This document shows, one piece after another, positions 32,776 to 41,762 of a DNA stretch of 64,000 nt (positions are counted from its first letter, which is position 1; every line of letters begins with the position of its first letter). The stretch comes from Parvularcula lutaonensis. Its GTDB lineage: Bacteria > Pseudomonadota > Alphaproteobacteria > Caulobacterales > Parvularculaceae. The notes under the pieces were generated by a model, which worked only from the letters and a program-made list of their open reading frames with translations, was not told where the DNA came from and searched no databases. The position numbers were made by a program, and so were the translations under genes. The stretch is from assembly GCF_014651915.1 (NCBI RefSeq), contig NZ_BMXU01000001.1, positions 372,001-436,000 of the forward strand, read 5' to 3'.

Positions 32776-33941
32776 AGCTTCAGGGGCTCAAGGTCTTGGA
32801 TCTCTCGGCATTTCTTCCGGGCCCCCACATGACGATGATGATGGCCGACCATGGGGCCGACGTCATCATGGTCGAGCCTGCAAATGGTGTCGGCGAACCG
32901 ACTCGCGAGATCGGAGAGAAAACAGCCGATGGTGTATCAGTCTGGTTCCGGAATATTGCTCGGGGCAAGCGTAGCCTGAAACTCAACCTCAAGGATGATG
33001 CAGGGCGGGAGCTGTTCCATCGTCTTGCGGACCAGGCGGACGTTGTCGTGGAGGCATTCAGGCCAGGCGTGGTCAAGCGCCTGGGCGTCGATTACGAAAC
33101 GCTTTCGGCGCGGAACGAGCGTCTGATCTATTGCTCGATCTCTGCGTTTGGGCAGGATGCATCAATCGCCAAGAAGCCTGCTCATGACCTGACGGTGCAG
33201 GGGCTTGCGGGCCTTGTCGATCTCAACCGCGGGCTCGAGGACGGAAAGCCGACCCTTCCCAATGTTCCGTTTGCTGACGCCTCGGCCTCGCTGATGGCTC
33301 TCTCAGCGATCATGATGGCTCTCTACCGCAGAGAGACGACGGGGCGAGGCGATTACATCGATCTTGCGATGTTCGACGCAGCCATGGCCTGGACCCCGAA
33401 TGTGCTGGGGCCAGTCTTTGCGCAGAACCGCCCGCCGGAACCGAAGGAGATGCGAAGCTTCGGGGGAAGTGCGATGTACAATCTCTACGAAACGGCCGAT
33501 GGCGAGTATCTCATTCTCGGCGGTTCGGAGGTGAAGTTCGCTGCGAACCTACTCGAAGCGTTGGGTAGGCGTGACCTGCTGCCTATTGCGAAGCTGCCGC
33601 CTGGACCCGATCAGGAGCCGCTTCGGTCGTTTTTCCGCGAGACTTTCATCGCAAAGGATCTGGCGAGCTGGAAGAAGTTCCTTTCCGAGGTCGATTGTTG
33701 TTGGAGTTGGGTCCGAAGTCTCGATGAGGCTATAAACGATCCGTATACTAATGAACGCCGTATGGTCTTTACTGACAGCGAAGGTCACAGGCATCTCGGC
33801 CCGCCGATCAGATTTCGTGAGGAGCCACCGACACCGGTTCCTTCGGTGCCGGGTTACGGAGAACACAGCATCGAGATTGCTCGTGAAGCTGGCCTCTCCG
33901 AGCCAGAGATTGACGCGCTGATCGCGAGAGGTGTCATCTGA
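32772..33941 (+). CDS. CaiB/BaiF CoA-transferase (third)
   Basis: The 389-residue family III protein begins LQGLKVLDLSAFLPGPHMTM, then MMADHGADVIMVEPANG, and has ARGKRSLKLNLKDDAGRELF, EAFRPGVVKRLGVDYETL and a catalytic Asp in NVPFADASASLMAL. GRGDYIDLAMFDAAMAW is the conserved dimer-contact strand. It is only distantly similar to the preceding gene, so the two are not a recent duplication. It overlaps its neighbours by 4 nt (upstream) and 1 nt (downstream). The acyl acceptor is unknown. Confidence 0.88.
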   Translation: MKLQGLKVLDLSAFLPGPHMTMMMADHGADVIMVEPANGVGEPTREIGEKTADGVSVWFRNIARGKRSLKLNLKDDAGRELFHRLADQADVVVEAFRPGVVKRLGVDYETLSARNERLIYCSISAFGQDASIAKKPAHDLTVQGLAGLVDLNRGLEDGKPTLPNVPFADASASLMALSAIMMALYRRETTGRGDYIDLAMFDAAMAWTPNVLGPVFAQNRPPEPKEMRSFGGSAMYNLYETADGEYLILGGSEVKFAANLLEALGRRDLLPIAKLPPGPDQEPLRSFFRETFIAKDLASWKKFLSEVDCCWSWVRSLDEAINDPYTNERRMVFTDSEGHRHLGPPIRFREEPPTPVPSVPGYGEHSIEIAREAGLSEPEIDALIARGVI

Positions 33942-34375
33942 TGAATTTTCCTGCGACGCGCGCGCATGAAGGGACGTGGCGCGGTGTCTATACGCATCTC
34001 GACGAGGCCGGCAGGCTCATCGATCGGCACCGATCAGTTGTCGAGTGCGCGTTCCCCGATGACGGCGAAGTGTTCTACCGTCAGACGATCCGCTTCGACT
34101 GGGAAGACGGGCGGGTGCGCGAGGATGTCTTCGAAGGCCAGGTCGATGGCGACAAGCTCCGCTATGACACGGAAACCTTCTGCGGCGTTTCGTGGGAGAC
34201 GGACGACGGCCTGATCCTTCTCAGCCTTCAGCGCAAGGATGAACCCGGCACCCATTTTTATGAGATCATCTGCATGGGTGAGGGCGGCCGCAACCGGGCC
34301 CGGACTTGGCATTGGTTCAGGGAAGGAAGGCTCTACCGCCGCACGCTTTGCGACGAGATGCGGGACCTGCGCTAG
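33941..34375 (+). CDS. DUF3598-like small calycin-type protein (second copy)
   Basis: The 144-residue protein reads RAHEGTWRGVYTHLDEAGRL, IDRHRSVVECAFPDDGEVFY, DWEDGRVREDVFEGQVDGDK and RARTWHWFREGRLYRRTLCD. It is a paralogue of the 15949-16455 product: HEGxWxGxY start, DGxL strand, RARxWxWF near the end. ATG at 33941 overlaps the CoA-transferase stop by 1 nt. The 3' end overlaps the convergent GntR gene by 4 nt. A single short beta-barrel that could carry a hydrophobic ligand or CoA-bound intermediate is the best guess. Confidence 0.6.
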   Translation: MNFPATRAHEGTWRGVYTHLDEAGRLIDRHRSVVECAFPDDGEVFYRQTIRFDWEDGRVREDVFEGQVDGDKLRYDTETFCGVSWETDDGLILLSLQRKDEPGTHFYEIICMGEGGRNRARTWHWFREGRLYRRTLCDEMRDLR

Positions 34376-35079
34376 CGCCGCTCGAGTTGCATCTCGTAGG
34401 CAAAGCGTCCCGCCGGGTAGAGACTGATCGACAGAAGAATGACTTCGTCTGATCCGTCTCGGAATCTTCTTATCGCGGAGAGGGCGGGCGTGCCTGGATC
34501 GAGATCCAGTCTGGCGGCCGACTTCGGATCGAGTGCGACGGCCTCCATGCGCTGTGTGACCCGCGCTATCGGGATGCCATGCTGCTGTTCAATTCGTTCG
34601 GAGATCGATCCCTCGAGTATCGCACCGTCAGCCAGGTCTGGCGCAAGATCCCTCCTTACAAGGATGGACACACTGGCTTGAGGTGGTTTGTCCAATTCCC
34701 TCCGTATACCTTCTAGAATTATGAAATCACCAGTCAGACCGTAGCGGTCGAGGATCTCGCTTCCTGCGTCACAGCGTTCAGTCACTTGGAAATGGGCATC
34801 CCGCGCATATTGAAGCAGGCTGTCGAAGTCGTTTATCGACTGCGCGAAGGCGGCGACGCGCTCACCGACAACGACGGTGCCGGCGCCGCGGCGCCGCTCG
34901 ATCAGGCCGTCATCCGTCAAGATCCGGAGCGCCTCGCGCGCGGTATGGCGCGAGACTGAATGGATCTCGCAGATTTCCATCTCCGTCGGGAAGCTGTCTC
35001 CGGGCTTGAACTTGCCGGATGTGATGTCCGCGCGAAGTGAAGCTGCAAGGGTTCGGTAAAGAGGGAGAGGGCGCTTCAT
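34372..35079 (-). CDS. GntR-family regulator with UTRA domain (regulator 1)
   Basis: The 235-residue repressor-type protein has an N-terminal winged helix (PLYRTLAASLRADITSGKFK, then SVSRHTAREALRILTDDGLI and RRRGAGTVV, residues about 5-70). A UTRA effector domain of about 150 residues follows, ending LSISLYPAGRFAYEMQLE, the chorismate-lyase fold of HutC-type regulators. It starts directly after the CoA-transferase stop (35080), so both belong to one transcript whose promoter region carries site B (36413-36428). Self-regulation is usual in this family, so I infer that this protein reads site B. The effector is presumably an island intermediate. Confidence 0.88.
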   Translation of the reverse strand: MKRPLPLYRTLAASLRADITSGKFKPGDSFPTEMEICEIHSVSRHTAREALRILTDDGLIERRRGAGTVVVGERVAAFAQSINDFDSLLQYARDAHFQVTERCDAGSEILDRYGLTGDFIILEGIRRELDKPPQASVSILVRRDLAPDLADGAILEGSISERIEQQHGIPIARVTQRMEAVALDPKSAARLDLDPGTPALSAIRRFRDGSDEVILLSISLYPAGRFAYEMQLERR

Positions 35080-36351
35080 TCAGAGTATCCGTTCGATCTC
35101 GGCCCAAGCCTGTTCGAGCGACGGCCTGTGTTCTGGCGCGGCGATAGCGATAAGCCGCTCCGCACGCTCTATGTCTGTTGCATGGCGAAGGTCTGCCACG
35201 CCATGCTCGGTGACAACGGTCTCGACATCACCGCGCGCCACCGAGACTGCGCTGCGGGCAAGATGCGGCACGATCCGGCTTATCGTGCCATTTCTTGCCG
35301 ATGAAGCCAGAGCGATGATGCCGCGCCCCCCAGGGCTGGTCGCAGCACCCCGCAAAAAATCGACGAGTCCGCCGGTTCCAGAAACCTGGCGTCCACTGAG
35401 GAACTCTGCATTGACTTGGCCGAACAGGTCGACCTCGATGGCGGAGTTGACGGCCTTGAACCGGGGGATGGCGCTGAGTGTGGCCAAGGCATGGGTGTTC
35501 GTGACCGGCTCGAAACGAAATTGCGGTTCGCGACCTGCCGCTTCGTAGAGCTGCGACGAGCCGATCGCGACCCCGGTGGTGATGCTTCCATCCTCCGAGG
35601 AGATGGCCCCTGTGTCCATGAGGTTGAGGATCGGGTCCGATACCATGCCGGAGTGGATCTTCAGGTCCCGGTGATCGGTCAGGGCCTCGAGCACCGCCTG
35701 TTGGACGCTGCCTAGCCCTAGCTGAAGCGTGTCTCTGGATTCAATGAGCATCGCGACATGCTTGCCGATCGCCTCGAATTTTTCCGGCAGGTCTGTGGGC
35801 GGAACATTGATCAGGGGATAGTCGCTTTGGACCTCATGGGAGAACCGCGCCTTGCTGACTGAAGGGCTCCTGCCGGGAGCGGGCATCTGGCGGTTGATGA
35901 TGCCCATTACCGGGACATCTTCCCGTTCAAGGATGATTTGTGAAAAGTCGCACGCCACACCGAGGCTGACCGTCCCCGGATCGCCGGACAACTCTTCGCT
36001 CGTCATCACGAAGGCGCCATCACAGGGGGTCCGAGCAAGCCACTGGCACGCTTGCGTATAGGAGAGTGGACGAAATGCCGTCTTCCTATTGGCAAAAGAT
36101 TCGCGCGTAGCGGGAGTGACGAAGATGCTCTCGGCACGAGCCCCTGGAGCGAGGGAAGCCCAGTCCGTCACATTCACGCCGGGAATCCAAATGCCGAAGA
36201 AGGTCAGTCCTTCGGCGAGGGCGGGCTCGTGTCGGAACGCCTCGGCCAAGGCCAGCGGCTCACCAGCGCAACCAGCCACATAGACCCGTGCACGGGGAGG
36301 CAGCCGCGACCTGAAACGCCGGAGTTCTTCGAGCAAATTGCCATCTGTCAC
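35080..36351 (-). CDS. Cat1-type acetyl-CoA hydrolase / 4-hydroxybutyrate CoA-transferase family
   Basis: The 423-residue class I CoA-transferase contains LQLGLGSVQQAVLEALTDHR, DLKIHSGMVSDPILNLMDTG, NSAIEVDLFGQVNAEFLSGR (with the glutamate that carries the CoA thioester), GTGGLVDFLRGAATSPGGRG and RIVPHLARSAVSVARGDVET, then VVTEHGVADLR. The start is GTG at 36351 with GGAGG 7 nt upstream. It is divergent from the PrpD-ligase-amidase operon and directly followed by the GntR regulator 1 gene. It could recycle CoA between acetyl/succinyl-CoA and an acid from the pathway. Confidence 0.88.
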   Translation of the reverse strand: MTDGNLLEELRRFRSRLPPRARVYVAGCAGEPLALAEAFRHEPALAEGLTFFGIWIPGVNVTDWASLAPGARAESIFVTPATRESFANRKTAFRPLSYTQACQWLARTPCDGAFVMTSEELSGDPGTVSLGVACDFSQIILEREDVPVMGIINRQMPAPGRSPSVSKARFSHEVQSDYPLINVPPTDLPEKFEAIGKHVAMLIESRDTLQLGLGSVQQAVLEALTDHRDLKIHSGMVSDPILNLMDTGAISSEDGSITTGVAIGSSQLYEAAGREPQFRFEPVTNTHALATLSAIPRFKAVNSAIEVDLFGQVNAEFLSGRQVSGTGGLVDFLRGAATSPGGRGIIALASSARNGTISRIVPHLARSAVSVARGDVETVVTEHGVADLRHATDIERAERLIAIAAPEHRPSLEQAWAEIERIL

Positions 36352-36412
36352 GCGTGTGCCTCCGGGGGCGATTCCCTATTCACTATAGGCGCGATGGCGT
36401 GCTAGCACAGCG

Positions 36413-36428
36413 AAATGTCCGGACAAAT
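36413..36428. promoter_or_regulatory. site B operator 2, overlapping the PrpD start codon
   Basis: AAATGTCCGGACAAAT has the centre TGTCCGGACA intact. It lies between the minus-strand CoA-transferase/GntR genes and the plus-strand PrpD gene, and covers the ATG at 36415. A protein bound here could block transcription of both units; for PrpD it would sit over the translation start. Confidence 0.75.
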
Positions 36429-37719
36429 GAAGCGAGCGTCGATCCTGGAGAGACTTGCCCAGCTTCTCTCCCGTCCGCCGGGACCCGAAGAACGGGCGCG
36501 GGCAGCCTGGCACCTTGCGGACTGGCTCGCCTGTGCCGCTGCAGGGCGGGCCGAACCGGTCGGATCCGTGCTGGCGATGAGGCCGCGCTCCGGGGCCTCG
36601 GACGATGCCTTTTACTGGGGTGGTCTTGGCAATGTTCTGGAGATGGATGACGTCGATAAACGCGCGCTTCTCCATCCCGGTCCGGTCATATGCGCGGCTG
36701 CGTTATCCATGGGGAAGCATAAGCTGATCGGTCAGGCAGAGCTGCTGGATGCAATCGTTCGCGGGTATGACGCAACGATCAGGCTAGGTCGCGCAGTCGG
36801 TCCGCAGCACTACCGCTTTTTTCACAACACAGGAACGTGCGGTCCGATCGGAGCAGCCGTCGCGGGGTCAGCGATTCTCGGACATAAGCCGGAGCGCACG
36901 GCCCACGCGATGGCACTGGCAATGAGCCAGGCCTCGGGCCTTTGGCAGACGCGTCATGAACCTCGGAGCATGGGCAAGCAGCTGCACACCAGCCATGCAG
37001 CGCGGGCCGGTATTGATTCTGCGCTTCTCGCCGAGGACGGTTTCAAGGGTCCAGTGACGATCCTTGAGGGAGAGCAGGGCTTCTTCGCAGCGACGTGTGG
37101 CTCGGCTGACCCCAACGCCGTCCTTGATGACAACCCCAGGTGGCGAATCCACGACGTCAGTTTCAAGCCTTGGCCGGCATGTCGACATGCCCATGCGGCC
37201 ATAGATGCCGCCCTGGCGATCCGGGAAGGGGTTGATCCGTCTACGGTTGAAAGTGTGGTCGTCGAGACCTACCGCGATGCGTTGGTCTTCTGTGATCGAC
37301 CGGAACCCAAGACGGTCATTGAGGCAAAGTTCTCCTTGCAGCATGCGGTGGCCGTGGCACTTCTGAACGGGGAGCCGACGCTCGACGATTTCTCCGACAA
37401 GGCCGTTCAAGACGAAACGCTGGCGAGGCTTCGCGAGAAAATCCTGGTCCGCCAAGATGAGGAGCTGACCGCTACTTATCCGAACCGTTTCGGCGCGCGG
37501 GTCATGGTTGATGACCGAGAAGTCTTCATCGCCGATGCGCTTGGCGATCCGGAAAACCCGATCCAAAGAGACCAGCTGCATGCTAAGATCCGTATGCTGC
37601 TGGAGACTAGAGGCACCAAATCCGAGGCGCTTAAGCAGCAATGCAGCCGTCTCCTGCGTAATTCTGAGCCTGTCGATCCCGAAAAACTCGCCGTTGCCTT
37701 TGAGGAGGCACTGCGATGA
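36415..37719 (+). CDS. MmgE/PrpD family protein (first)
   Basis: The 434-residue protein has PrpD-fold segments: ILERLAQLLSRPPGPEERAR, AWHLADWLACAAAG, GNVLEMDDVDKRALLHPGPV, IVRGYDATIRLGRAVGPQHY, and a GTCGPIGAAVAGSAILGHKP helix. Others are MSQASGLWQTRHEPRSMGKQ and WRIHDVSFKPWPACRHAHAA. Family members dehydrate 2-methylcitrate or epimerise/isomerise amino and hydroxy diacids. ATG at 36415 sits in site B with no Shine-Dalgarno; ATG at 36427 is an alternative. It overlaps a paralogue by 4 nt. Substrate unknown; a branched tricarboxylic or diacid intermediate is plausible. Confidence 0.85.
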   Translation: MSGQMKRASILERLAQLLSRPPGPEERARAAWHLADWLACAAAGRAEPVGSVLAMRPRSGASDDAFYWGGLGNVLEMDDVDKRALLHPGPVICAAALSMGKHKLIGQAELLDAIVRGYDATIRLGRAVGPQHYRFFHNTGTCGPIGAAVAGSAILGHKPERTAHAMALAMSQASGLWQTRHEPRSMGKQLHTSHAARAGIDSALLAEDGFKGPVTILEGEQGFFAATCGSADPNAVLDDNPRWRIHDVSFKPWPACRHAHAAIDAALAIREGVDPSTVESVVVETYRDALVFCDRPEPKTVIEAKFSLQHAVAVALLNGEPTLDDFSDKAVQDETLARLREKILVRQDEELTATYPNRFGARVMVDDREVFIADALGDPENPIQRDQLHAKIRMLLETRGTKSEALKQQCSRLLRNSEPVDPEKLAVAFEEALR

Positions 37720-39098
37720 GCGATGCTGCGCGTTTGTTCGCCGCCCACGGCCTTGGCGTCCGGTTCGACGACCTTCCGGTCGAAGCGATCGATGCCGCGA
37801 AGACTTTTGTTCTCGACACGATCGGCGTGGGGATTGCCGGGAAATCCGCTCCGCTAACGGATAATGTACGAAGCGCAGCGTCGCGCTGGGGAGGCGTCGG
37901 CCCCGCCCACCTACTGGGTGGCGGAGCTCCGGTCACTGCCGCCCAGGCCGCTTTTGTCAACGGGTTCCAGATCCACTGCCAGGAGTTCGACTGTGTCCAT
38001 GAGCCCGCCGTGGTGCATCCTCTCGCGACGATCCTTTCAGCCATGCTTGCGGAGGTGGATCAGGCTGAGCAGGAAGTTTCGGGTAGTCAGTTCACGGTCG
38101 CGCTTTGCGTGGCCGTCGACATGGCAGCCAGCCTCGGGGTTGCTGCCAGATCGGCGCTGAAATTCTTTCGGCCAGCCAATGCCGGGATCTTCGGCGCAAC
38201 GCTCGGGATATCACGCCTTCGCGGCTTCACTGAGCAGCAGACGGTGGATGCCCTCGGCCATGCGTTGGCATTCTGCTCGGGGACGATGCAGGCCCATGTC
38301 GAGGGCAAGCCTGTCCTCCCGCTCCAGATCGCTAACGCAGCGCGGGGCTCCATTGCCGCAGCTGACTTGGCCGGTATCGGTATTCCGGGTCCAGAACAAT
38401 CTATCAACGGGCCCTACGGCTACTTCGCTCTCTTCGAGGATGCCTGCGATCTCAACCCTGTGCTGGAACAGCTTGGCAAGCGTTGGAGGATCGCGGAGGT
38501 GAGCCACAAGCCGTTCCCGACGGGCAGGGCGGCTCAAGGCGGCATAGTCCTTGTCCAGAACATAAGGCGGCGTATCGACGACGTGCAGTCTATCAGTTCC
38601 ATGTCCCTGTCTGCACCTCCGCTGATCAAGCGCCTGGTTGGTCGTCGTGCGACGATCGGAATGCCTGCGAGCTATGCTCGCCTCTGTTTTCCCTACCTTG
38701 CAGCGACTGCCATGGTTTCCGGAAGCGTGACGCTGGAAGACTTCACGGACAGCGCGCTGAAGCGCGGCGACGTGCTGGATTTGGCTCAGGGTGTAACGGT
38801 CGAGAATGATGGATCATCGGATCCTTCTGCCTTCACACCCCAGACCCTGTTGGTCACGCTCAAGGATGGGACCACGTTGATGGAAACCACGGAGACACTC
38901 TATGGTTCGCCCGCTCACCCAATGACGCATGCGGATCACCTAGCGAAGTTCCGTAATTGTCTCGCATTCGGCTTTGGTGAGGAACGGACTGCTCTCGCCG
39001 ATGCACTGATCGAGGCTGTCGACGACTTGGTGGAGCTCGGAGATATCCGCGAACTGACCCGATTGGCTGCAGGTGGAGGAGCCGATAATGGCAGATGA
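37716..39098 (+). CDS. MmgE/PrpD family protein (second)
   Basis: The 460-residue PrpD-fold protein shows AIDAAKTFVLDTIGVGIAGK, FVNGFQIHCQEFDCVHEPAV with VHPLATILSAMLAEV, FFRPANAGIFGATLGISRLR, and RWRIAEVSHKPFPTGRAAQG in the position of the first copy's KPWPACRHAHAA. It resembles its neighbour only moderately, so the pair may form a heteromer or act in sequence. It overlaps the first copy by 4 nt (ATGA) and the ligase by 11 nt. Confidence 0.85.
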   Translation: MSDAARLFAAHGLGVRFDDLPVEAIDAAKTFVLDTIGVGIAGKSAPLTDNVRSAASRWGGVGPAHLLGGGAPVTAAQAAFVNGFQIHCQEFDCVHEPAVVHPLATILSAMLAEVDQAEQEVSGSQFTVALCVAVDMAASLGVAARSALKFFRPANAGIFGATLGISRLRGFTEQQTVDALGHALAFCSGTMQAHVEGKPVLPLQIANAARGSIAAADLAGIGIPGPEQSINGPYGYFALFEDACDLNPVLEQLGKRWRIAEVSHKPFPTGRAAQGGIVLVQNIRRRIDDVQSISSMSLSAPPLIKRLVGRRATIGMPASYARLCFPYLAATAMVSGSVTLEDFTDSALKRGDVLDLAQGVTVENDGSSDPSAFTPQTLLVTLKDGTTLMETTETLYGSPAHPMTHADHLAKFRNCLAFGFGEERTALADALIEAVDDLVELGDIRELTRLAAGGGADNGR

Positions 39099-40482
39099 GC
39101 ACAGAACTTACTTCAATTCGGTCGATTGGAATGCACTGCAGGAAGACCATCCGATTGGCGAGGGATTCCTGGCTTTCGCAGGCAAGAGCGCTGATGAAAT
39201 CCGTCAGCACCAGGAGCGCCTGTTTGCCCGATGTGTCGAGAGAGCCTGGAAAGTGCCGTTCTATCAGCGTCTCTGGGGCGAGGCGGGTGTCGAACCAGGC
39301 GATATCAAGGGGCTCGACACACTGCCAAAACTGCCGAGCTTCGACAAGGCCGACATCATGGCGTCGATCGAGCGCGCCCCACCGCTCGGTGACTTTGCCG
39401 GTTTCGAGAGCTACGGCAGCGCTCGGCCGCCGGTGGTGATGCACACCACGTCGGGCACAACCGGCACCCCGCAGGTCCTTTTGTTCGGTGCAAAGGGTCG
39501 GGAGGCACAGAACCTGCTGCTTGGACGACTCTACAGGTTCCAGGGTCTGCGCCCTGACGACGTCGTTCACTCAGTCTACGGCCACGGCATGATCAATGGC
39601 GGGCATTATGTACGGGAGGCCGTGATCCACTGGACCAGCGCGCTCTTCCTGTCCGCTGGCACGGGCGTGGAGACCCGATCGGTCCGTCAGGTTGAGCTGA
39701 TGCGCGACTTTGGTGCGACGGTGATTGTCGGTTTTGCCGACTACATCAAGAAGCTGGCACGGGTCGCAGCCGAGCAACGTATCGATCCTGTCAATGACCT
39801 CAATATACGGATGATCTCGGGCCACCTCGGCCGGGAAGACAAACATGCCCTTTCAGAGAGCTGGGGCGGCGCGGAATGCTTTGATTGGTATGGAGTTGGC
39901 GACACGGGCTGTATCGCGGGCGAGGGCCCTGATCGAGACGGCCTCTATGTCATGGAAGATGCTCAATTCCTCGAAATATGTGATATTGAATCTGGCCAGC
40001 CAGTCCGTGATGGAAGTGATGGGGACATGGTCTGCACCTGTCTTTACAAGGACGATATCTACCCGATCATTCGCTTCAATACCCATGACGTGAGCAGGGT
40101 GAAAACCGGGCGGTCTGCTCTCGGCCTGAACTTCAAGAGGATCGAGGGTTTCTTGGGCCGTTCCGACAACATGGTGAAAATTCGTGGTCTGAATATATTC
40201 CCGCAGGCCGTCGGTCCATTGCTCGAAGATATTGATGCGTTTACGGGAGAATTCATCTGTCGCGCTGTTCGACATCCCGATGGGCGTGATGAGTTCATCG
40301 TCTGTGCGGAGGTCAGCGGCGATCGGAACGACACTCTTCGAAGCGCCTTCAAGTCTCTCCTCAAGCAGAAGCTCGGTCTCGATTGCGGTGTCGAGCTCTT
40401 CGAGCCTGGAGCGCTGGCAGACCTGACGCAGACGGAGAAACGGCAGAAACCGATCCGCTTGATTGATGAGCGTTTCGCATGA
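39088..40482 (+). CDS. phenylacetate-CoA ligase-like AMP-forming ligase
   Basis: The 464-residue adenylate-forming enzyme is of PaaK length. It has the ATP/AMP loop MHTTSGTTGTPQVLLFGAKG (about 119-138), GGAECFDWYGVGDTGCIAGE as the A5 region, GDMVCTCLYKDDIYPIIRFN and FLGRSDNMVKIRGLNIFPQA with the hinge and catalytic lysine region near the C-terminus. It activates a carboxylic acid with ATP to its CoA thioester. ATG 39088 is set by GGTGGAGGAG; it overlaps both neighbours (11 and 4 nt). The acid may be an aromatic or pyrrole/lactam carboxylate (inference). Confidence 0.88.
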   Translation: MADEHRTYFNSVDWNALQEDHPIGEGFLAFAGKSADEIRQHQERLFARCVERAWKVPFYQRLWGEAGVEPGDIKGLDTLPKLPSFDKADIMASIERAPPLGDFAGFESYGSARPPVVMHTTSGTTGTPQVLLFGAKGREAQNLLLGRLYRFQGLRPDDVVHSVYGHGMINGGHYVREAVIHWTSALFLSAGTGVETRSVRQVELMRDFGATVIVGFADYIKKLARVAAEQRIDPVNDLNIRMISGHLGREDKHALSESWGGAECFDWYGVGDTGCIAGEGPDRDGLYVMEDAQFLEICDIESGQPVRDGSDGDMVCTCLYKDDIYPIIRFNTHDVSRVKTGRSALGLNFKRIEGFLGRSDNMVKIRGLNIFPQAVGPLLEDIDAFTGEFICRAVRHPDGRDEFIVCAEVSGDRNDTLRSAFKSLLKQKLGLDCGVELFEPGALADLTQTEKRQKPIRLIDERFA

Positions 40483-41762
40483 ATCCAGTGGAACGGTTCG
40501 AGCGCTACCAAAAGAGGATCGCCACGCTTGATGGCGACCTGCACGCCTTTCTTCATCTGCGTCTGGACGACGCAAAAAGGGAGGCCGAAGCCAGCGAAGC
40601 CCGTTTGCGGAAGCAAGAGGCGCTTTCGCCGATCGACGGATGGTGTGTAGCAATAAAGGCGAATATCGCGGTCGCCGGAATGCCGTGGCACGCCGGGATT
40701 GCTGCCTATAAGGATCGTCTCGCTGAACAAGATGCCGAATGCGTTCGTCGCCTCAAGAGCGCTGGCGCGGTGATCCTCGGCATCGTGAATATGGACGAAG
40801 GCGCCCTTGGCGCAACGTGCGGCAACGAGGCGTTTGGCCGCACACACAATCCCTGGCGCCACGGGAACACGCCAGGGGGTTCCTCTGGAGGATCAGCGGC
40901 TGCCGTAGCGGCTGATCTTTGCGATATAGCTCTCGGCTCGGACACGATGGGATCAGTTCGCATACCCTCGGCCTATTGCGGCGTTCAGGGTTTCAAGCCG
41001 AGCCGCGGACTTGTCAGTCTCGACGGAGTGCTGGCCCTGTCGCCGACCCTTGACCATATCGGGCCCCATGCACGAACTGTCAGTAAACTGCGTCAGTCTC
41101 TCGCGGCCATGACTGGAAGGGCCTTCAACCGTCAGAAGGATGATGCATCCGGAATCAAGATCGGCGTCTGGCTGCCGCTGGACGATGTTGCGATGCAGCC
41201 GGACATCCTGGAGAGGTTCAACGAAGTGATCGAGATCCTCGCGGCGCGGGGCTTGTCCTGTCGAAACGTCCAGGTCCCGGCCTATCGCTTCGGATATTCG
41301 CGCCGCGCCGGACTGCTTGTTTCGGAATTCGAGGCCGCGGCGATCCACAAAGACCGCCTTGAGGCTGATCCAGGGGGTTTTTCCCAAACATTCCGCAAAA
41401 TGATGGAATGGAGCCTTGCCCAACCGGCGGAGAAACGGGAGGTGGCCTACCGTCATCTCGAAGAGATTTCAGAAAGCGCTCCTACAGCGTTCAGCGATGT
41501 CGATTTCATCCTTGCACCGACTGCACCACAATCGTCGTTCGCTTTCGAAGAAGAGGTCCCCGCAAATCAGGCAGACCTGACTGCTTGGGCAAACTTCGCC
41601 GGGTTGCCAGCATGTGCGATCTGGAGCGGTTTTTCGCCCAGTGGCCTTCCTCTTTCCCTACAGGTCATTGGACCACCAAACAGCGATGGTGCCGTTCTCG
41701 ACATGGCTGAAGCGATCGAGGATTTTCTCGGGCAGCCGCCTGTACCGCCTCGTTTTCGCTAG
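40479..41762 (+). CDS. amidase signature family hydrolase
   Basis: The 427-residue enzyme has the Ser-cisSer-Lys triad pattern: Lys in WCVAIKANIAVAGMPWHAGI (about residue 60), the glycine-serine stretch NTPGGSSGGSAAAVAADLCD, and the catalytic serine in GSDTMGSVRIPSAYCGVQGF, followed by KPSRGLV. It has the same residues as allophanate hydrolase AtzF and other amidases (DTGGSxRxPA becomes DTMGSVRIPS). It hydrolyses an amide to acid and ammonia. It overlaps the ligase by 4 nt; its 3' end overlaps the convergent enoyl-CoA hydratase by 4 nt. It is one of six C-N hydrolase-type genes in the island. Confidence 0.9.
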   Translation: MNPVERFERYQKRIATLDGDLHAFLHLRLDDAKREAEASEARLRKQEALSPIDGWCVAIKANIAVAGMPWHAGIAAYKDRLAEQDAECVRRLKSAGAVILGIVNMDEGALGATCGNEAFGRTHNPWRHGNTPGGSSGGSAAAVAADLCDIALGSDTMGSVRIPSAYCGVQGFKPSRGLVSLDGVLALSPTLDHIGPHARTVSKLRQSLAAMTGRAFNRQKDDASGIKIGVWLPLDDVAMQPDILERFNEVIEILAARGLSCRNVQVPAYRFGYSRRAGLLVSEFEAAAIHKDRLEADPGGFSQTFRKMMEWSLAQPAEKREVAYRHLEEISESAPTAFSDVDFILAPTAPQSSFAFEEEVPANQADLTAWANFAGLPACAIWSGFSPSGLPLSLQVIGPPNSDGAVLDMAEAIEDFLGQPPVPPRFR

